Of a stretch of DNA of 58,073 nucleotides, positions 9,516 through 19,050 are shown one piece after another. Within the stretch, counting starts at the first letter, position 1. Each line of letters begins with the position of its first letter. This DNA comes from Bacillota bacterium (GTDB lineage: Bacteria; Bacillota; Dehalobacteriia; UBA4068; UBA4997): positions 1 to 58,073 of the forward strand of contig JAFQHN010000027.1 of assembly GCA_017397935.1 (NCBI GenBank). The letters run 5' to 3'. A program made the translations under genes and the position numbers. The notes under the pieces are model-generated. The model searched no databases. It had not been told where the DNA came from and was given only the letters and a program-made list of their open reading frames with translations.

Positions 9516-9953
9516 ATGCAACTGAATGAATTGCGTCCCAGTGCCGGCTCTCGCCAGAAGCGTGTTCGCCGCGGCAGAGGTATTGGTTCTACCTTGGGCA
9601 AAACTTCCGGCCGTGGTCATAAGGGCCAGAAGGCCAGAAGCGGCGGCGGCGTTCGTCTGGGTTTTGAAGGCGGCCAGATGCCCATTTACCGTCGTTTGCC
9701 TAAGCGTGGCTTCAACAATATTTTTGGTAAAGAATTTGTTCCGGTGGCTTTGGCCGATTTGGACTTGTTCGAAAACGGCACTGTTATTACCGAAGAGCTG
9801 CTGTACCAGACCGGTATCGTTAAGAAGAAGCTTGACGGTGTTAAAGTTTTGGCCAATGGCGAGCTGACCAAACAGCTGACTGTTATGGTTCCTTGCTCCA
9901 AGGCTGCTATCGAAAAAATCGAAGCGGTGGGCGGTAAAGTAGAGGTGAAATAA
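9516..9953 (+). CDS. rplO: 50S ribosomal protein L15
   Basis: 145 aa. The glycine/arginine-rich N-terminus ([20 protein letters not shown]) threads into 23S rRNA. The C-terminal globular domain ends in GGKVEVK. The gene runs directly into secY (stop 9953, next start 9955). Confidence 0.98.
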   Translation: MQLNELRPSAGSRQKRVRRGRGIGSTLGKTSGRGHKGQKARSGGGVRLGFEGGQMPIYRRLPKRGFNNIFGKEFVPVALADLDLFENGTVITEELLYQTGIVKKKLDGVKVLANGELTKQLTVMVPCSKAAIEKIEAVGGKVEVK

Positions 9954-9954
9954 T

Positions 9955-11208
9955 TTGTTGACTACTTTCGTTAATGCTTGGAAAATAGCCGAAGTAAGAA
10001 AGAAAATTATCTTCACTCTCTTGATGTTCGTCGTGTTTCGTTTCGCAGCGCACATTCCCGTGCCCGGTATCAGCAAAGAAGCTCTGGGTGAGCTGTTCAG
10101 CAACGATATTTGGACTCTGGTGGATACCTTCTCCGGTGGTTCGTTGAAGACCTTCACCGTGTGCGCTATGGGTATTATGCCCTATATTAACGCATCTATT
10201 ATTATGAACCTGCTGACCATTGCCGTGCCTTATTTCGAGAATCTGGCGCGCGAGGGTCAGGAGGGGCGTAAAAAAATGGCGCAGATCACCAGATACGGCG
10301 CCATTGGTTTGGCTCTGGTTCAGGCCGTCGGCATGACTTTCTACATCCGCGGCGCGCTGGAAAACCCCGGTATTTTCAGTTATGTGGTGGTTGCCATCAC
10401 CATGACTGCCGGCACCTGTTTCCTCATGTGGCTGGGCGAGCTGATTACTGAACACGGTATCGGCAACGGCATCTCGCTGATCATTTTTATCGGTATTTTG
10501 TCCTCTCTGCCCAGCGGTTTAAGCACCATTGTTACCTCGGTACAGGGTGGCCAGACCAACATCATCACTGTTATCCTGTTTGCAATCATCGCCGTTGCCA
10601 TCATCGCCGGCGTAGTATTCATCCAGGAGGCACAGCGCAGAATTCCCGTGCAGTACACCAAGCGCATGATTGGTCGCCGTATGTATGGCGGTCATTCCAC
10701 GCATATTCCGATCAAGGTTAATCAGACCGGTGTTATCCCGATCATCTTTGCAATGTCTCTGCTGATGCTGCCTTCGTTTATCGCAGGCTTGTTCTCCGAT
10801 AGCAGCGCAGGTATGTTTATTGCTCAGCTGTTCTCTCCCGGTTCCTGGTTTTACCTGTTCATGTATGTGCTGCTGATTATTTTCTTCACTTATTTCTATA
10901 CCGCAGTTACCTTCAACTGCCGTGATATTGCTGAGAATATGCAGAAAAATGGCGGTTTTATTCCGGGCTTGCGTCCCGGCAAACCCACTTCTGAGTATTT
11001 GGATGGTGTTTTGACCAGAATCACTTTGGCCGGTGCAGTTTTCCTGTCCGCCATCGCAGTTCTGCCTTTCCTGGCTGCCAAATTCTCCGGCCTCAACATT
11101 TACTTCGGCGGCACTTCGCTGCTGATCGTTGTCGGTGTTGCGCTGGATACTATGAAGCAGCTGGATGCTCAGATTATGGAACGCCAGTACTCCGGTTTTA
11201 TGAAGTAA
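9955..11208 (+). CDS. secY: Preprotein translocase subunit SecY
   Basis: 417 aa with ten hydrophobic segments, the pore of the Sec translocon. The TTG start at 9955 is preceded by GAGGTG inside the end of rplO. Visible family motifs are FRFAAHIPVPGI at the N-terminus, GIGNGISLIIFIGI in the middle and GLRPGKPTSEYLD near residue 340. Placement between rplO and adk is the standard spc-operon end. Confidence 0.98.
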   Translation: MLTTFVNAWKIAEVRKKIIFTLLMFVVFRFAAHIPVPGISKEALGELFSNDIWTLVDTFSGGSLKTFTVCAMGIMPYINASIIMNLLTIAVPYFENLAREGQEGRKKMAQITRYGAIGLALVQAVGMTFYIRGALENPGIFSYVVVAITMTAGTCFLMWLGELITEHGIGNGISLIIFIGILSSLPSGLSTIVTSVQGGQTNIITVILFAIIAVAIIAGVVFIQEAQRRIPVQYTKRMIGRRMYGGHSTHIPIKVNQTGVIPIIFAMSLLMLPSFIAGLFSDSSAGMFIAQLFSPGSWFYLFMYVLLIIFFTYFYTAVTFNCRDIAENMQKNGGFIPGLRPGKPTSEYLDGVLTRITLAGAVFLSAIAVLPFLAAKFSGLNIYFGGTSLLIVVGVALDTMKQLDAQIMERQYSGFMK

Positions 11209-11230
11209 GCGATTTCAAGGAGGTATTATG

Positions 11231-11881
11231 ATGAATATTGTTTTGATGGGACCTCCTGGTGCAGGTAAAGGTACTCAGGCCGAGGTTATGGCACGCAAAT
11301 TGTTTGTGCCGCACATCTCCACCGGTGATATCTTCCGCGCCAACATCAAGGCCGGTACCGAGCTGGGGCAGCTTGCCAACCAGTACATCTCCAAGGGTGA
11401 TTTGGTGCCGGACGAAGTTACCATGGGTATGATCAAAGACCGCCTGGCTGAGGAGGATTGTGCCAACGGCTTCATCCTGGATGGCCTGCCGCGCACTATC
11501 GTTCAGGCTGACGCTCTGGCTGCCGTGCTGGAAGAGCAGGGCAAAAAGCTGGACAAGGTTGTCAACATTGATGTGCCCATTGAGAAATTGATTGAACGCC
11601 TCAGCGGCCGTCGTGTTTGCCGCAACTGCTCGCAGACTTATCATTTGCAGAACAACCCGCCCACCGAGGCCGGTCGTTGTGATGAATGTGGCGGCGAGTT
11701 GTATCAGCGCGCTGACGACTCTGAGGAAACCATTAAAAACCGTCTGGATGTTTATCTTGCACAGTCTTCCCCGTTGATTGAATATTACGAAGCCAAAGGC
11801 CTGCTGCTTTCGATTGACGGCGACCAGTCGATTAACAATGTGCTGGCCGATGTTGGCCGTGGTTTAGGTCAAAATTGGTAA
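11231..11881 (+). CDS. adk: Adenylate kinase
   Basis: 216 aa; interconverts AMP, ADP and ATP in the cytoplasm. The P-loop GPPGAGKGTQ is at the N-terminus. The LID domain carries CRNC and CDEC, the zinc-binding pairs seen in Gram-positive enzymes. Two adjacent ATGs exist (11228, 11231); the second has the better distance from AAGGAGG. It lies between secY and map. Confidence 0.97.
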   Translation: MNIVLMGPPGAGKGTQAEVMARKLFVPHISTGDIFRANIKAGTELGQLANQYISKGDLVPDEVTMGMIKDRLAEEDCANGFILDGLPRTIVQADALAAVLEEQGKKLDKVVNIDVPIEKLIERLSGRRVCRNCSQTYHLQNNPPTEAGRCDECGGELYQRADDSEETIKNRLDVYLAQSSPLIEYYEAKGLLLSIDGDQSINNVLADVGRGLGQNW

Positions 11882-11887
11882 ACTAAA

Positions 11888-12634
11888 ATGATTACCATTA
11901 AAAATGCGGAAGAATTGCAGAAGATGCGTGAGGCCGGGCGAATCGTTGCAGAGGTTTTTGAACTGATGCGCGAGAAAATCGCTCCCGGCATCACCACAGC
12001 GGAGCTTAACATGGCAGCCGAGCGTTTGATTGCCAAGCGCCACGCCAAACCGCTGTTTAAGGGGTATAACGGATTTCCTGCTGCTCTGTGTGTTTCGGTA
12101 AACGATGAGGTTATTCACGGTATCCCCGGTCCTCGCAAGCTGAAAGAGGGCGATATTGTCAGCATTGATGTCGGTGCCCAGATTCACGGGTACTGCGGCG
12201 ATGCTGCCCGCACCTTCCCTGTTGGCGAGGTTAAACCCGAGGTTGCCGAGCTGCTCAGAGTAACCGAAGCCAGTTTGTACGCCGGTATTGAGATGGCTGT
12301 GGCTGGAAATCGGCTGGGTGACATCGGTAACCGTATTCAAACGGTGGCCGAAGCACACGGCTTGGGCGTGGTGGTTGATTATGTGGGGCACGGCATCGGC
12401 CGCAACCTGCATGAGGCACCCGACGTTCCCAATTACGGCCGCCCCGGCAGAGGCCTTCGCCTGGTCAACGGCATGACGCTGGCCATCGAGCCGATGCTGA
12501 ACATGGGCACGCCGGCGGTGCGTACTCTGGCTGACGGCTGGACGGTGGTAACGCTGGACGGCCTGCCCTCGGCTCATTTTGAGAACACGGTGGCAATTAC
12601 ACCGGACGGTCCGGTGCTTTTGACGGTGCTGTGA
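11888..12634 (+). CDS. map: Methionine aminopeptidase, type I
   Basis: 248 aa; removes the N-terminal methionine from new proteins. The metal ligands of the family are visible: the aspartates in SIDVGAQIHGYCGDAART, the histidine in GHGIGRNLHE, and the glutamates in AIEPML and HFENT. It starts 6 nt after adk, so the two are co-translated from the same message. Confidence 0.97.
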   Translation: MITIKNAEELQKMREAGRIVAEVFELMREKIAPGITTAELNMAAERLIAKRHAKPLFKGYNGFPAALCVSVNDEVIHGIPGPRKLKEGDIVSIDVGAQIHGYCGDAARTFPVGEVKPEVAELLRVTEASLYAGIEMAVAGNRLGDIGNRIQTVAEAHGLGVVVDYVGHGIGRNLHEAPDVPNYGRPGRGLRLVNGMTLAIEPMLNMGTPAVRTLADGWTVVTLDGLPSAHFENTVAITPDGPVLLTVL

Positions 12635-12645
12635 GGTAAAAAACC

Positions 12646-12948
12646 ATGACAGAACTGTATAAACTCCAAGTCGGTCAGCTGGTTCGCTCCATCGCGGGCC
12701 GGGACCATGGCCGGTATTATCTGGTGTATCAAATTAACGGCCGGGAAGTTGCTCTGGTGGATGGCCGCAAACGCCTGCCCGAGAGCGCAAAAATCAAAAA
12801 CCCGTGTCATCTGCAAGCAGTTAAGCTTGTATCAGTTGAGTTTCAAGATAAGGCTGCGCAAAAGAAGCTGACGCCCGAGGATATTCGGGCACAACTCTCG
12901 GCGCTGCTCAGAATGAATCCTGATGAGGAGGCCAAAACCAATGTCTAA
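12646..12948 (+). CDS. KOW-domain RNA-binding protein (L14e-like)
   Basis: 100 aa. The N-terminal half resembles the KOW domain of archaeal/eukaryotic L14e-type proteins ([20 protein letters not shown]). The C-terminal half is charged. In many Clostridia a gene of this type sits between map and infA, as here. Its role is not established; ribosome association is a reasonable guess. It overlaps infA by 8 nt. Confidence 0.85.
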   Translation: MTELYKLQVGQLVRSIAGRDHGRYYLVYQINGREVALVDGRKRLPESAKIKNPCHLQAVKLVSVEFQDKAAQKKLTPEDIRAQLSALLRMNPDEEAKTNV

Positions 12949-13159
12949 GGTTGACGAAATCGAAGTTAGCGGCACGGTGATTGACCCATTGCCCAACGCA
13001 ATGTTCAAAGTAGAGCTGGAAAACGGACACATCGTTCTGGCTCATGTTTCCGGCAAAATCAGGATGAATTATATTCGCATTTTGCCCGGTGACAAAGTTA
13101 CCGTTGCACTTAGTCCGTATGATTTGCAGCGCGGACGCATTGTTTATCGGTATAAGTAA
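12941..13159 (+). CDS. infA: Translation initiation factor IF-1
   Basis: 72 aa, the normal length, a single OB-fold domain that binds the A site during initiation. The frame is open from 12923, but the ATG at 12941 follows GAGGAGG at good distance. Family segments [20 protein letters not shown] and [13 protein letters not shown] are present, although the family usually starts with acidic KxD segments as in MSKVDEIEV. Confidence 0.96.
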   Translation: MSKVDEIEVSGTVIDPLPNAMFKVELENGHIVLAHVSGKIRMNYIRILPGDKVTVALSPYDLQRGRIVYRYK

Positions 13160-13198
13160 TTTGTGGGGGGGCTCCCCCGAAGCATAGGAGGTAAAGCG

Positions 13199-13312
13199 AT
13201 GAAGGTTCGTGCTTCTGCCAAGCCCATTTGCGAAAAATGCAAGGTAATCAAAAGACGCGGTACCGTTATGGTAATCTGCTCTAACCCCAAGCATAAGCAA
13301 AAGCAGGGTTAA
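13199..13312 (+). CDS. rpmJ: 50S ribosomal protein L36, zinc type
   Basis: 37 aa. The complete sequence starts [14 protein letters not shown] and ends NPKHKQKQG, with the zinc ligands CxxC, C and H of the C+ form. TAGGAGG lies upstream. It is too short for most gene finders but is unmistakable in its position between infA and rpsM. Confidence 0.95.
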   Translation: MKVRASAKPICEKCKVIKRRGTVMVICSNPKHKQKQG

Positions 13313-13385
13313 TTGGCATTATATAAAAGCTTTTTATTTATTTTTCTAAGTTTATGATATCAGCTATAATTTTGGAGGTGTAAGA

Positions 13386-13757
13386 ATGGCTCGTATTGCT
13401 GGTGTAGACTTGCCCAGAGAGAAAAGAGTTGAAATCGGCCTGACTTATATCTTCGGCGTTGGTCTGCCGACCTCGCAGAAGGTATTGAAGGAAGCCGGCG
13501 TAAATCCTGATACCCGTGTTAAGGATTTGACTGATGATGAAGTTGGCCGCATCCGTGAGGTTCTGGACAGAACCACTCAGGTTGAGGGTGACTTGCGTCG
13601 TGAAATTGCTCTGAACATCAAGAGATTGACCGAAATCGGTTGCTACCGCGGTCAGCGTCATCGCCGCGGCCTGCCGGTTCGTGGTCAGAACACTAAGAAC
13701 AACGCTCGTACTCGCAAAGGTCCTAAGCGTACCGTTAGCGGCAAGCGTAAGAAATAA
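13386..13757 (+). CDS. rpsM: 30S ribosomal protein S13
   Basis: 123 aa. S13 is in the head of the 30S subunit and contacts the P-site tRNA and the 50S subunit. The start [20 protein letters not shown] and the C-terminal [19 protein letters not shown] are diagnostic. A 73-nt AT-rich gap separates it from rpmJ. Confidence 0.98.
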   Translation: MARIAGVDLPREKRVEIGLTYIFGVGLPTSQKVLKEAGVNPDTRVKDLTDDEVGRIREVLDRTTQVEGDLRREIALNIKRLTEIGCYRGQRHRRGLPVRGQNTKNNARTRKGPKRTVSGKRKK

Positions 13758-13775
13758 GGAAAGGGGGTTAATCAA

Positions 13776-14162
13776 ATGGCTCGCAGACAGATTCGTAAGA
13801 GAAAAGAAAAGAAGAATATTGAGTTTGGTGTAGCACATATTCAGTCTACTTTTAACAACACCATCATCACCATTACCGATAAGGCCGGTAATGCAATCTC
13901 CTGGTCCAGCGCAGGTGCTCAGGGCTTCAAAGGCTCCCGTAAGAGCACTCCCTTCGCTGCTCAGCAGGCTGCCGATGTAGCTGCCAAGGAGGCAATGATT
14001 CATGGCTTGCGTCAGGTAGAATGCCTGGTTAAGGGTCCCGGCTCCGGTAGAGAAGCTGCTATTCGTGCTTTGCAGGCTGCCGGCTTGGAAATCAGCATGA
14101 TTAAGGATGTTACCCCCATTCCGCATAATGGGTGTCGTCCTCCCAAGAGAAGAAGAGTTTGA
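13776..14162 (+). CDS. rpsK: 30S ribosomal protein S11
   Basis: 128 aa. S11 lies on the platform near the Shine-Dalgarno helix. The segments [16 protein letters not shown] and [15 protein letters not shown] (C-terminus) are family hallmarks. AAAGGGGG precedes the ATG. Confidence 0.98.
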   Translation: MARRQIRKRKEKKNIEFGVAHIQSTFNNTIITITDKAGNAISWSSAGAQGFKGSRKSTPFAAQQAADVAAKEAMIHGLRQVECLVKGPGSGREAAIRALQAAGLEISMIKDVTPIPHNGCRPPKRRRV

Positions 14163-14183
14163 TGAAGGAGGAATAAGCGCATT

Positions 14184-14777
14184 ATGGCTAAAAATACTCA
14201 GCCCGTATTGAAGAGAGCCAGAACTCTTGGCATTGAACCTGGCTTCATGGGCGTTTACAAAAAATCCAAGAGAAAGCCGAAGCAGACCAGAAGAAAGCAG
14301 AGCAACTACTCTTTGCAGATGACTGAGAAGCAGAAGGTTAAGTTCGTTTACGGTATCCTGGAAAAACAGCTGCGTAACACCTTCGCTTTGGCCGAGAAGA
14401 TGTCCGGTAATGTGGGCGAGAACCTGCTGGTTCTGCTGGAACAGCGTATGGACAACGTGGTTTACCGCCTGGGCCTGGCTTCCACCAGAAGAGAAGCTAA
14501 GCAGCTGGTATCCCATGCTCACTTCACCGTTAACGGCAAGAAGATGAACATTCCTTCCGCCCAGATCAAAGTGGGCGATGTGATTGCAGTTCGCGAGAAG
14601 AGCTTGCAGTCTCCCAAGTTCAAGGCTCTGGCCGAGGGCTTGAAGGGCAAGGCTGTTCCTGCTTGGCTGGAACTGGATGCTGCTAATATGGCCGGTAAGG
14701 TTGTGGCTCTGCCCACCCGCGGCGATGTTGATGCACCCATTACCGAACAGCTGATTGTTGAATTCTACTCCCGCTAA
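14184..14777 (+). CDS. rpsD: 30S ribosomal protein S4
   Basis: 197 aa. S4 starts 30S assembly and acts in decoding fidelity. The S4 RNA-binding domain (about residues 88-150: RMDNVVYRLGLASTRREAKQ) is intact. The N-terminal zinc cysteines found in some S4 proteins are absent. Confidence 0.97.
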   Translation: MAKNTQPVLKRARTLGIEPGFMGVYKKSKRKPKQTRRKQSNYSLQMTEKQKVKFVYGILEKQLRNTFALAEKMSGNVGENLLVLLEQRMDNVVYRLGLASTRREAKQLVSHAHFTVNGKKMNIPSAQIKVGDVIAVREKSLQSPKFKALAEGLKGKAVPAWLELDAANMAGKVVALPTRGDVDAPITEQLIVEFYSR

Positions 14778-14830
14778 GCATAGTTTCTGGTATAGAATTG
14801 AATGGCTTTTGAAAAGGGGGCAATATATAA

Positions 14831-15778
14831 ATGTTTGGTATTGAAAAACCGAAAATCCAATGTGCTTCGATGTCCGAGGACCATACTCATGGCACCTTTG
14901 TGGTGGAGCCGCTGGAAAAAGGTTACGGGATTACGCTTGGTAATTCTCTGAGAAGAGTGTTATTGTCTTCCTTGCCCGGCGCCGCAGTTTCTTCGGTGCA
15001 GATTGAGGGCGTACTGCATGAATTCACGACTATCCCCGGCGTTGTCGAGGATGTGTCGGACATTATTCTGAACCTGAAAGGCCTCTCGGTTAAGATGTAC
15101 GGTTCTGAGGAGCAGGTTATTTATATCGAAGCCAACGGCCCTTGCGAGGTTACCGCTGCCGATATTCGCCTGAACTCTGATGTCGAGATCATGAATCCCG
15201 ATCACCACATCGCCAGCCTGGATGTTGACGGCCGTCTGTTTATGACCATCACCGTCAACAAGGGCCGAGGCTATATCAGCGCCGACAAGAACAAAAAAGA
15301 AGGCCAGCCCATCGGTATTATTCCGGTTGACTCGCTGTTCTCGCCGGTGGTAAAGGTTAATTTTAAGGTGGAAAACACCCGTGTCGGTCAGCATACTGAC
15401 TTTGACAAGCTGGTTTTGGACGTTTGGACTGACGGCACCATCACCCCTGATGAGGCTGTAAGCACCAGCGCCAGAATTTTAACCGATTATTTGCAGCTGT
15501 TTGTCTGCCTCTCGGACACCGTGCCGGATGAAATCGGCCTGATTGATGCCGAAGAGGATAACAAGGATAAGCTGCTGGAAATGACCATTGACGAGCTGGA
15601 TTTGTCGGTTCGTTCTTCCAATTGTCTGCACCGTGCCGGCATCAACACCGTACAGGAGTTGATTCGTCGCTCGGAAGAGGATATGATGAAGGTTCGGAAT
15701 TTGGGCCGCAAGTCGTTGGAAGAAGTTATCAACAAGCTGGCTGAGATGGACCTCTCGCTGAGAAGCAGCGACGAGTAA
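14831..15778 (+). CDS. rpoA: RNA polymerase subunit alpha
   Basis: 315 aa. The N-terminal domain (1-230) dimerises and nucleates polymerase assembly, visible in [17 protein letters not shown]. The C-terminal domain (about 245-310: [20 protein letters not shown]) contacts UP elements and activators. It sits between rpsD and rplQ, the usual alpha-operon arrangement. Confidence 0.98.
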   Translation: MFGIEKPKIQCASMSEDHTHGTFVVEPLEKGYGITLGNSLRRVLLSSLPGAAVSSVQIEGVLHEFTTIPGVVEDVSDIILNLKGLSVKMYGSEEQVIYIEANGPCEVTAADIRLNSDVEIMNPDHHIASLDVDGRLFMTITVNKGRGYISADKNKKEGQPIGIIPVDSLFSPVVKVNFKVENTRVGQHTDFDKLVLDVWTDGTITPDEAVSTSARILTDYLQLFVCLSDTVPDEIGLIDAEEDNKDKLLEMTIDELDLSVRSSNCLHRAGINTVQELIRRSEEDMMKVRNLGRKSLEEVINKLAEMDLSLRSSDE

Positions 15779-15815
15779 AACTCGGCTGTAAAATATTTGT
15801 GAAGGAGGAGCAAGA

Positions 15816-16154
15816 ATGGCATACCGTAAGTTGGGCGTTAAAAGCGCACATCGCCGTGCAATGCTGAGAAACATGACTACTTCTTTGTTGAAGGAAGGTC
15901 AGATCGAAACGACTGTTACCCGCGCAAAAGAAGTTAGACGCACTGCTGAAAAAATGATCACTCTCGGCAAAAAGGGCGACCTGAACGCACGCCGTCAGGC
16001 TCTGGCTTATATTAAAGAGGAAGATGTTACCAGAAAGGTATTTGATGAGCTGGCTTCCAAGTACGCTGACCGTCAGGGCGGCTACACCCGTATCATCAAA
16101 ACCGGTCGTCGTCAGGGTGACGGCGCTCCGCTGGCTATCATTGAACTGGTTTAA
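15816..16154 (+). CDS. rplQ: 50S ribosomal protein L17
   Basis: 112 aa. The start [20 protein letters not shown] and the segment [20 protein letters not shown] identify the family. It ends the ribosomal transcription unit that began at rpsJ; a terminator follows. Confidence 0.98.
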   Translation: MAYRKLGVKSAHRRAMLRNMTTSLLKEGQIETTVTRAKEVRRTAEKMITLGKKGDLNARRQALAYIKEEDVTRKVFDELASKYADRQGGYTRIIKTGRRQGDGAPLAIIELV

Positions 16155-16235
16155 TCCTTTAAGCCGGACGCATAAATCAAGATTACAACTCATGCTTTTA
16201 TAAGCATTTCTGGGTTTTCTGGGAAAATAATTACA

Positions 16236-16274
16236 AATCGGGATTTCTCCTTGTGGTGAAGTCCCGATTTTTTT
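16236..16274 (+). terminator. Terminator of the S10-spc-alpha superoperon
   Basis: AATCGGGA (16236-16243) pairs with TCCCGATT (16262-16269), and the stem runs into seven T residues. This is a canonical intrinsic terminator, located 80 nt after rplQ. Confidence 0.9.
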
Positions 16275-16326
16275 GTGCCCAAATGCCGATTTTATCGCAA
16301 ATGTTTACACGAATATGCCCTTTTGG

Positions 16327-16356
16327 TTGACAATTACCCCCGTTCTGGTTTATAAT
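16327..16356 (+). promoter_or_regulatory. Promoter of the ecfA1 operon
   Basis: A perfect TTGACA (16327-16332) and TATAAT (16351-16356) with an 18-bp spacer lie between the superoperon terminator and ecfA1, so the ECF genes have their own strong sigma-A promoter. Confidence 0.85.
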
Positions 16357-16394
16357 ACGCATATCTGTTGTGATTAGATGAGCGAGGTGTGCAG

Positions 16395-17225
16395 ATGTTT
16401 AAGCTGGAAAATGTCAGCTATGCTTATGATACAGAAGATGCCTCCGGGCAGGGCGGAAGCCGTCGGCAGGCTCTCTGCGGCGTAAGCTTGCAAATAAAAA
16501 AGGGCGAATGGTGGGCAATTCTGGGCGCCAACGGCAGCGGCAAATCCACGCTGGCACGGCATCTTAACGGACTGCTGCTGCCCACGGCCGGCCGTGTTGA
16601 AGTTTGCGGGCGAGAGGTGCGTGACTATGCCAGGGTGCAGGATTTGCGGCGGTTGGTGGGCATTGTCTTTCAGAACCCGGACAATCAAATCGTGGGCAAC
16701 AGCGTGGAGGAGGACGTGGCCTTTGGCTTGGAGAACCTGGGAACGGCACGCCCTGTAATGCGCAGGCGAATTGGCGAGGTGCTGCAAATGGTGGGCCTCT
16801 CCGGCCGGGAGACTGTTGACCCTGCCGCCCTGTCCGGTGGGCAGAAGCAGCGCTTGGCGATTGCCGGGGCCCTGGCCATGCAGCCGCAGGCGTTGATTTT
16901 GGATGAGGCAACGTCGATGCTGGACCCGGTGGGGCAGGCGGAGGTGCTGGATCTGCTGCAAAAGCTGCATGAGGACGGCCTGACGGTGGTGATGATCACC
17001 CACAACATGAGCGAGGTACTGCTGGCCGATAAGGTGGCGGTGATGTCTGAGGGGCGGCTGATGATGACGGGCACGCCGGCGGAGATTTTTGCCAAAAGTG
17101 ATGAGCTGCAAAAGTGGCACATTGAGCTGCCGCTGATAACGCAGCTGGGCAATAAGCTGGGCGTTGCGGGGTGTACGGATTTGGACGGGCTGCTGCAAAA
17201 GCTGGAAGAAATGGCGGAGGATTGA
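16395..17225 (+). CDS. ecfA1: ECF transporter ATPase, A1 subunit
   Basis: 276 aa. It is one of the two ATPases of the shared energy-coupling module that drives several vitamin and metal uptake S components. Walker A is GANGSGKST (about residue 43), the ABC signature LSGGQKQR, and Walker B ALILDEATS. The ATG at 16395 is well spaced from GCGAGGTG. ecfA2 follows after 3 nt. No S component is encoded nearby, as is normal for the group II module. Confidence 0.95.
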   Translation: MFKLENVSYAYDTEDASGQGGSRRQALCGVSLQIKKGEWWAILGANGSGKSTLARHLNGLLLPTAGRVEVCGREVRDYARVQDLRRLVGIVFQNPDNQIVGNSVEEDVAFGLENLGTARPVMRRRIGEVLQMVGLSGRETVDPAALSGGQKQRLAIAGALAMQPQALILDEATSMLDPVGQAEVLDLLQKLHEDGLTVVMITHNMSEVLLADKVAVMSEGRLMMTGTPAEIFAKSDELQKWHIELPLITQLGNKLGVAGCTDLDGLLQKLEEMAED

Positions 17226-17228
17226 GTT

Positions 17229-18104
17229 TTGATATTGAGGATGCAGGGTGTCGGCTGCAAATATGGCGATGATTTGACCGGCTCGGTTACGGCAGTGCAG
17301 GGTATCAACCTGAGCGTGGAGGCCGGAGAGACGCTGGCGCTGGTGGGGCACACCGGCAGCGGAAAATCCACGCTGGCCCAGCTTATGGCCGGTTTGCTGC
17401 CGGCTGATGAGGGCGAGATATGGCTGGGGGATTTGTGCCTGACGGGGAAGAAATTGCCCAAAGCGACGGAGGTATGCCGCCGGGTGGGCATGGTGTTTCA
17501 ATACCCGGAGCACCAGCTTTTTGCTGAGACGGTGCGTGAGGAATTGGCTTATGGGCCGGAGAATTTGGGTTGGCCGGCCGACCGGATAGAGCGCGAGGTG
17601 GCGGCGATGGCGGCCAAAATGGGGCTGGCGGATTTGCTGGATGCCGGGCCGTATCAGTTATCGGGGGGAGAGCAGCGCAAGGTGGCGCTGGCCAGCGTGT
17701 TGATCATGCGGCCGCCGTTGTTGATATTGGACGAGCCTTTTGTGGGTTTGGATGCGAGCGCACGGCAGGAGTTTATGCGGCTGCTGCTGGCGTGGCAGCA
17801 GGAATTTTCGGCGGCAATCGTCTGCATAAGCCATGATATGGACTGTTTGGCGGAGTTTTGCCGGCGGCTGGTGGTGCTGTGCCGCGGCCAAATGCTGCTG
17901 GATGCGCCTATCCGTGAGGGATTTGACCGTGTGGAGCTGCTGCAAAAGAGTGGGATTTATGCGCCCCTGGGGCGGCAGGCGGTGCGGCGGTTAAAGGCGG
18001 CCGGCTGGGACATTGACACGGGTGCGCTGACGGTGGACGAGGCGGCGGCGGCGATAAAAGCGGCGCGCAAAGCGGGAAAGGCCGGTGATAATCATGGGCG
18101 GTAA
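17229..18104 (+). CDS. ecfA2: ECF transporter ATPase, A2 subunit
   Basis: 291 aa, TTG start spaced correctly from GGAGG inside ecfA1. Walker A is GHTGSGKST, the signature LSGGEQRKVALA, and Walker B LLILDEPFVG. It forms a heterodimer with EcfA1. The C-terminal extension after residue 230 is alanine-rich. Its end overlaps the start of ecfT by about 20 nt. Confidence 0.95.
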   Translation: MILRMQGVGCKYGDDLTGSVTAVQGINLSVEAGETLALVGHTGSGKSTLAQLMAGLLPADEGEIWLGDLCLTGKKLPKATEVCRRVGMVFQYPEHQLFAETVREELAYGPENLGWPADRIEREVAAMAAKMGLADLLDAGPYQLSGGEQRKVALASVLIMRPPLLILDEPFVGLDASARQEFMRLLLAWQQEFSAAIVCISHDMDCLAEFCRRLVVLCRGQMLLDAPIREGFDRVELLQKSGIYAPLGRQAVRRLKAAGWDIDTGALTVDEAAAAIKAARKAGKAGDNHGR

Positions 18105-18903
18105 GCGGGGCGGCATACGACTGGGTGCTTATTATCCCGTGCAGTCGCCGGTGCATGGGCTGGACCCACGGGCCAAGTTGCTGGGGATGCTGGCTTTTCT
18201 GACGGGTATCTTCTGGGTGGACGAGTTTTGGGTCTTTGGCCTGGTGTATGCGTTTGGTTTTGGGGTGCTGTGGCTGGCCAAAATACCGCCGACCAAGGCG
18301 CTGGCGGCGGTGCGCGGTTTGATTTTTCTGCTGGCGGTGACCTGTGCGATAAATATGCTGGTGACGCCGGGAGAGCAGGTGCTGTGGGAATGGGAGTTTT
18401 TGACGCTGACTATGGAGGGCATTGAGCGCAGTTTGCTGATGCTGCTGCGGCTGGTGGCGTTGATCAGCTTCTCCGGCCTGCTGACCTTTACCACCACGCC
18501 GATTGAGCTGGCGGACGGCATGGAGAGCTTGTTATTGCCGTTTAAGCGGTGGGGGCTGCCGGCGCATGAGTTTGCGATGATGATGACGATTGCCCTGCGG
18601 TTTGTGCCGATTTTGCTGGCCGAAGCGGACAAGCTGATGAAGGCGCAGCGCAGCCGCGGCGGTGATTTGGCATCGGGCAGCGTGATGAAAAGGATGAAAA
18701 CGCTGGTGGCCATGGTGGTGCCGCTGCTGTTTAATGCGCTGAAACGGGCGGACGATTTGGCGATTGCCATGGAGGCGCGGGCTTATACCGGCGGCGAGGG
18801 GCGAGTGAGCCTGCGTGAGCTGAGATGGGCAGGCCGGGATACGCTGGCGCTGATTGTGGTGCTGGGATTTGTGGCGTTTATGGTGGTAAGCCGCTGGCTG
18901 TGA
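18085..18903 (+). CDS. ecfT: ECF transporter transmembrane subunit T
   Basis: 272 aa from the GTG at 18085; an ATG at 18094 is an alternative start. Several hydrophobic segments form the scaffold that couples the ATPases to S components. The two coupling-helix signatures are present: SRGG in AQRSRGGD and ARAY in MEARAYTGG near the C-terminus. It completes the ecfA1-A2-T set. Confidence 0.95.
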   Translation: MIIMGGKRGGIRLGAYYPVQSPVHGLDPRAKLLGMLAFLTGIFWVDEFWVFGLVYAFGFGVLWLAKIPPTKALAAVRGLIFLLAVTCAINMLVTPGEQVLWEWEFLTLTMEGIERSLLMLLRLVALISFSGLLTFTTTPIELADGMESLLLPFKRWGLPAHEFAMMMTIALRFVPILLAEADKLMKAQRSRGGDLASGSVMKRMKTLVAMVVPLLFNALKRADDLAIAMEARAYTGGEGRVSLRELRWAGRDTLALIVVLGFVAFMVVSRWL

Positions 18904-19050
18904 CCTGCTAAGTTTGCGGTGTAAGTTATCGTAAACGGGCGTGGTGAGCTGCGCCTGAACTGCCGGGGACGGTGGTGGCTTATCGTGACGGCCGGTAGTG
19001 GAAAAACGGTGAACAATCGGTGGGAAAATCAGGATGACGAGGTGAGCGAG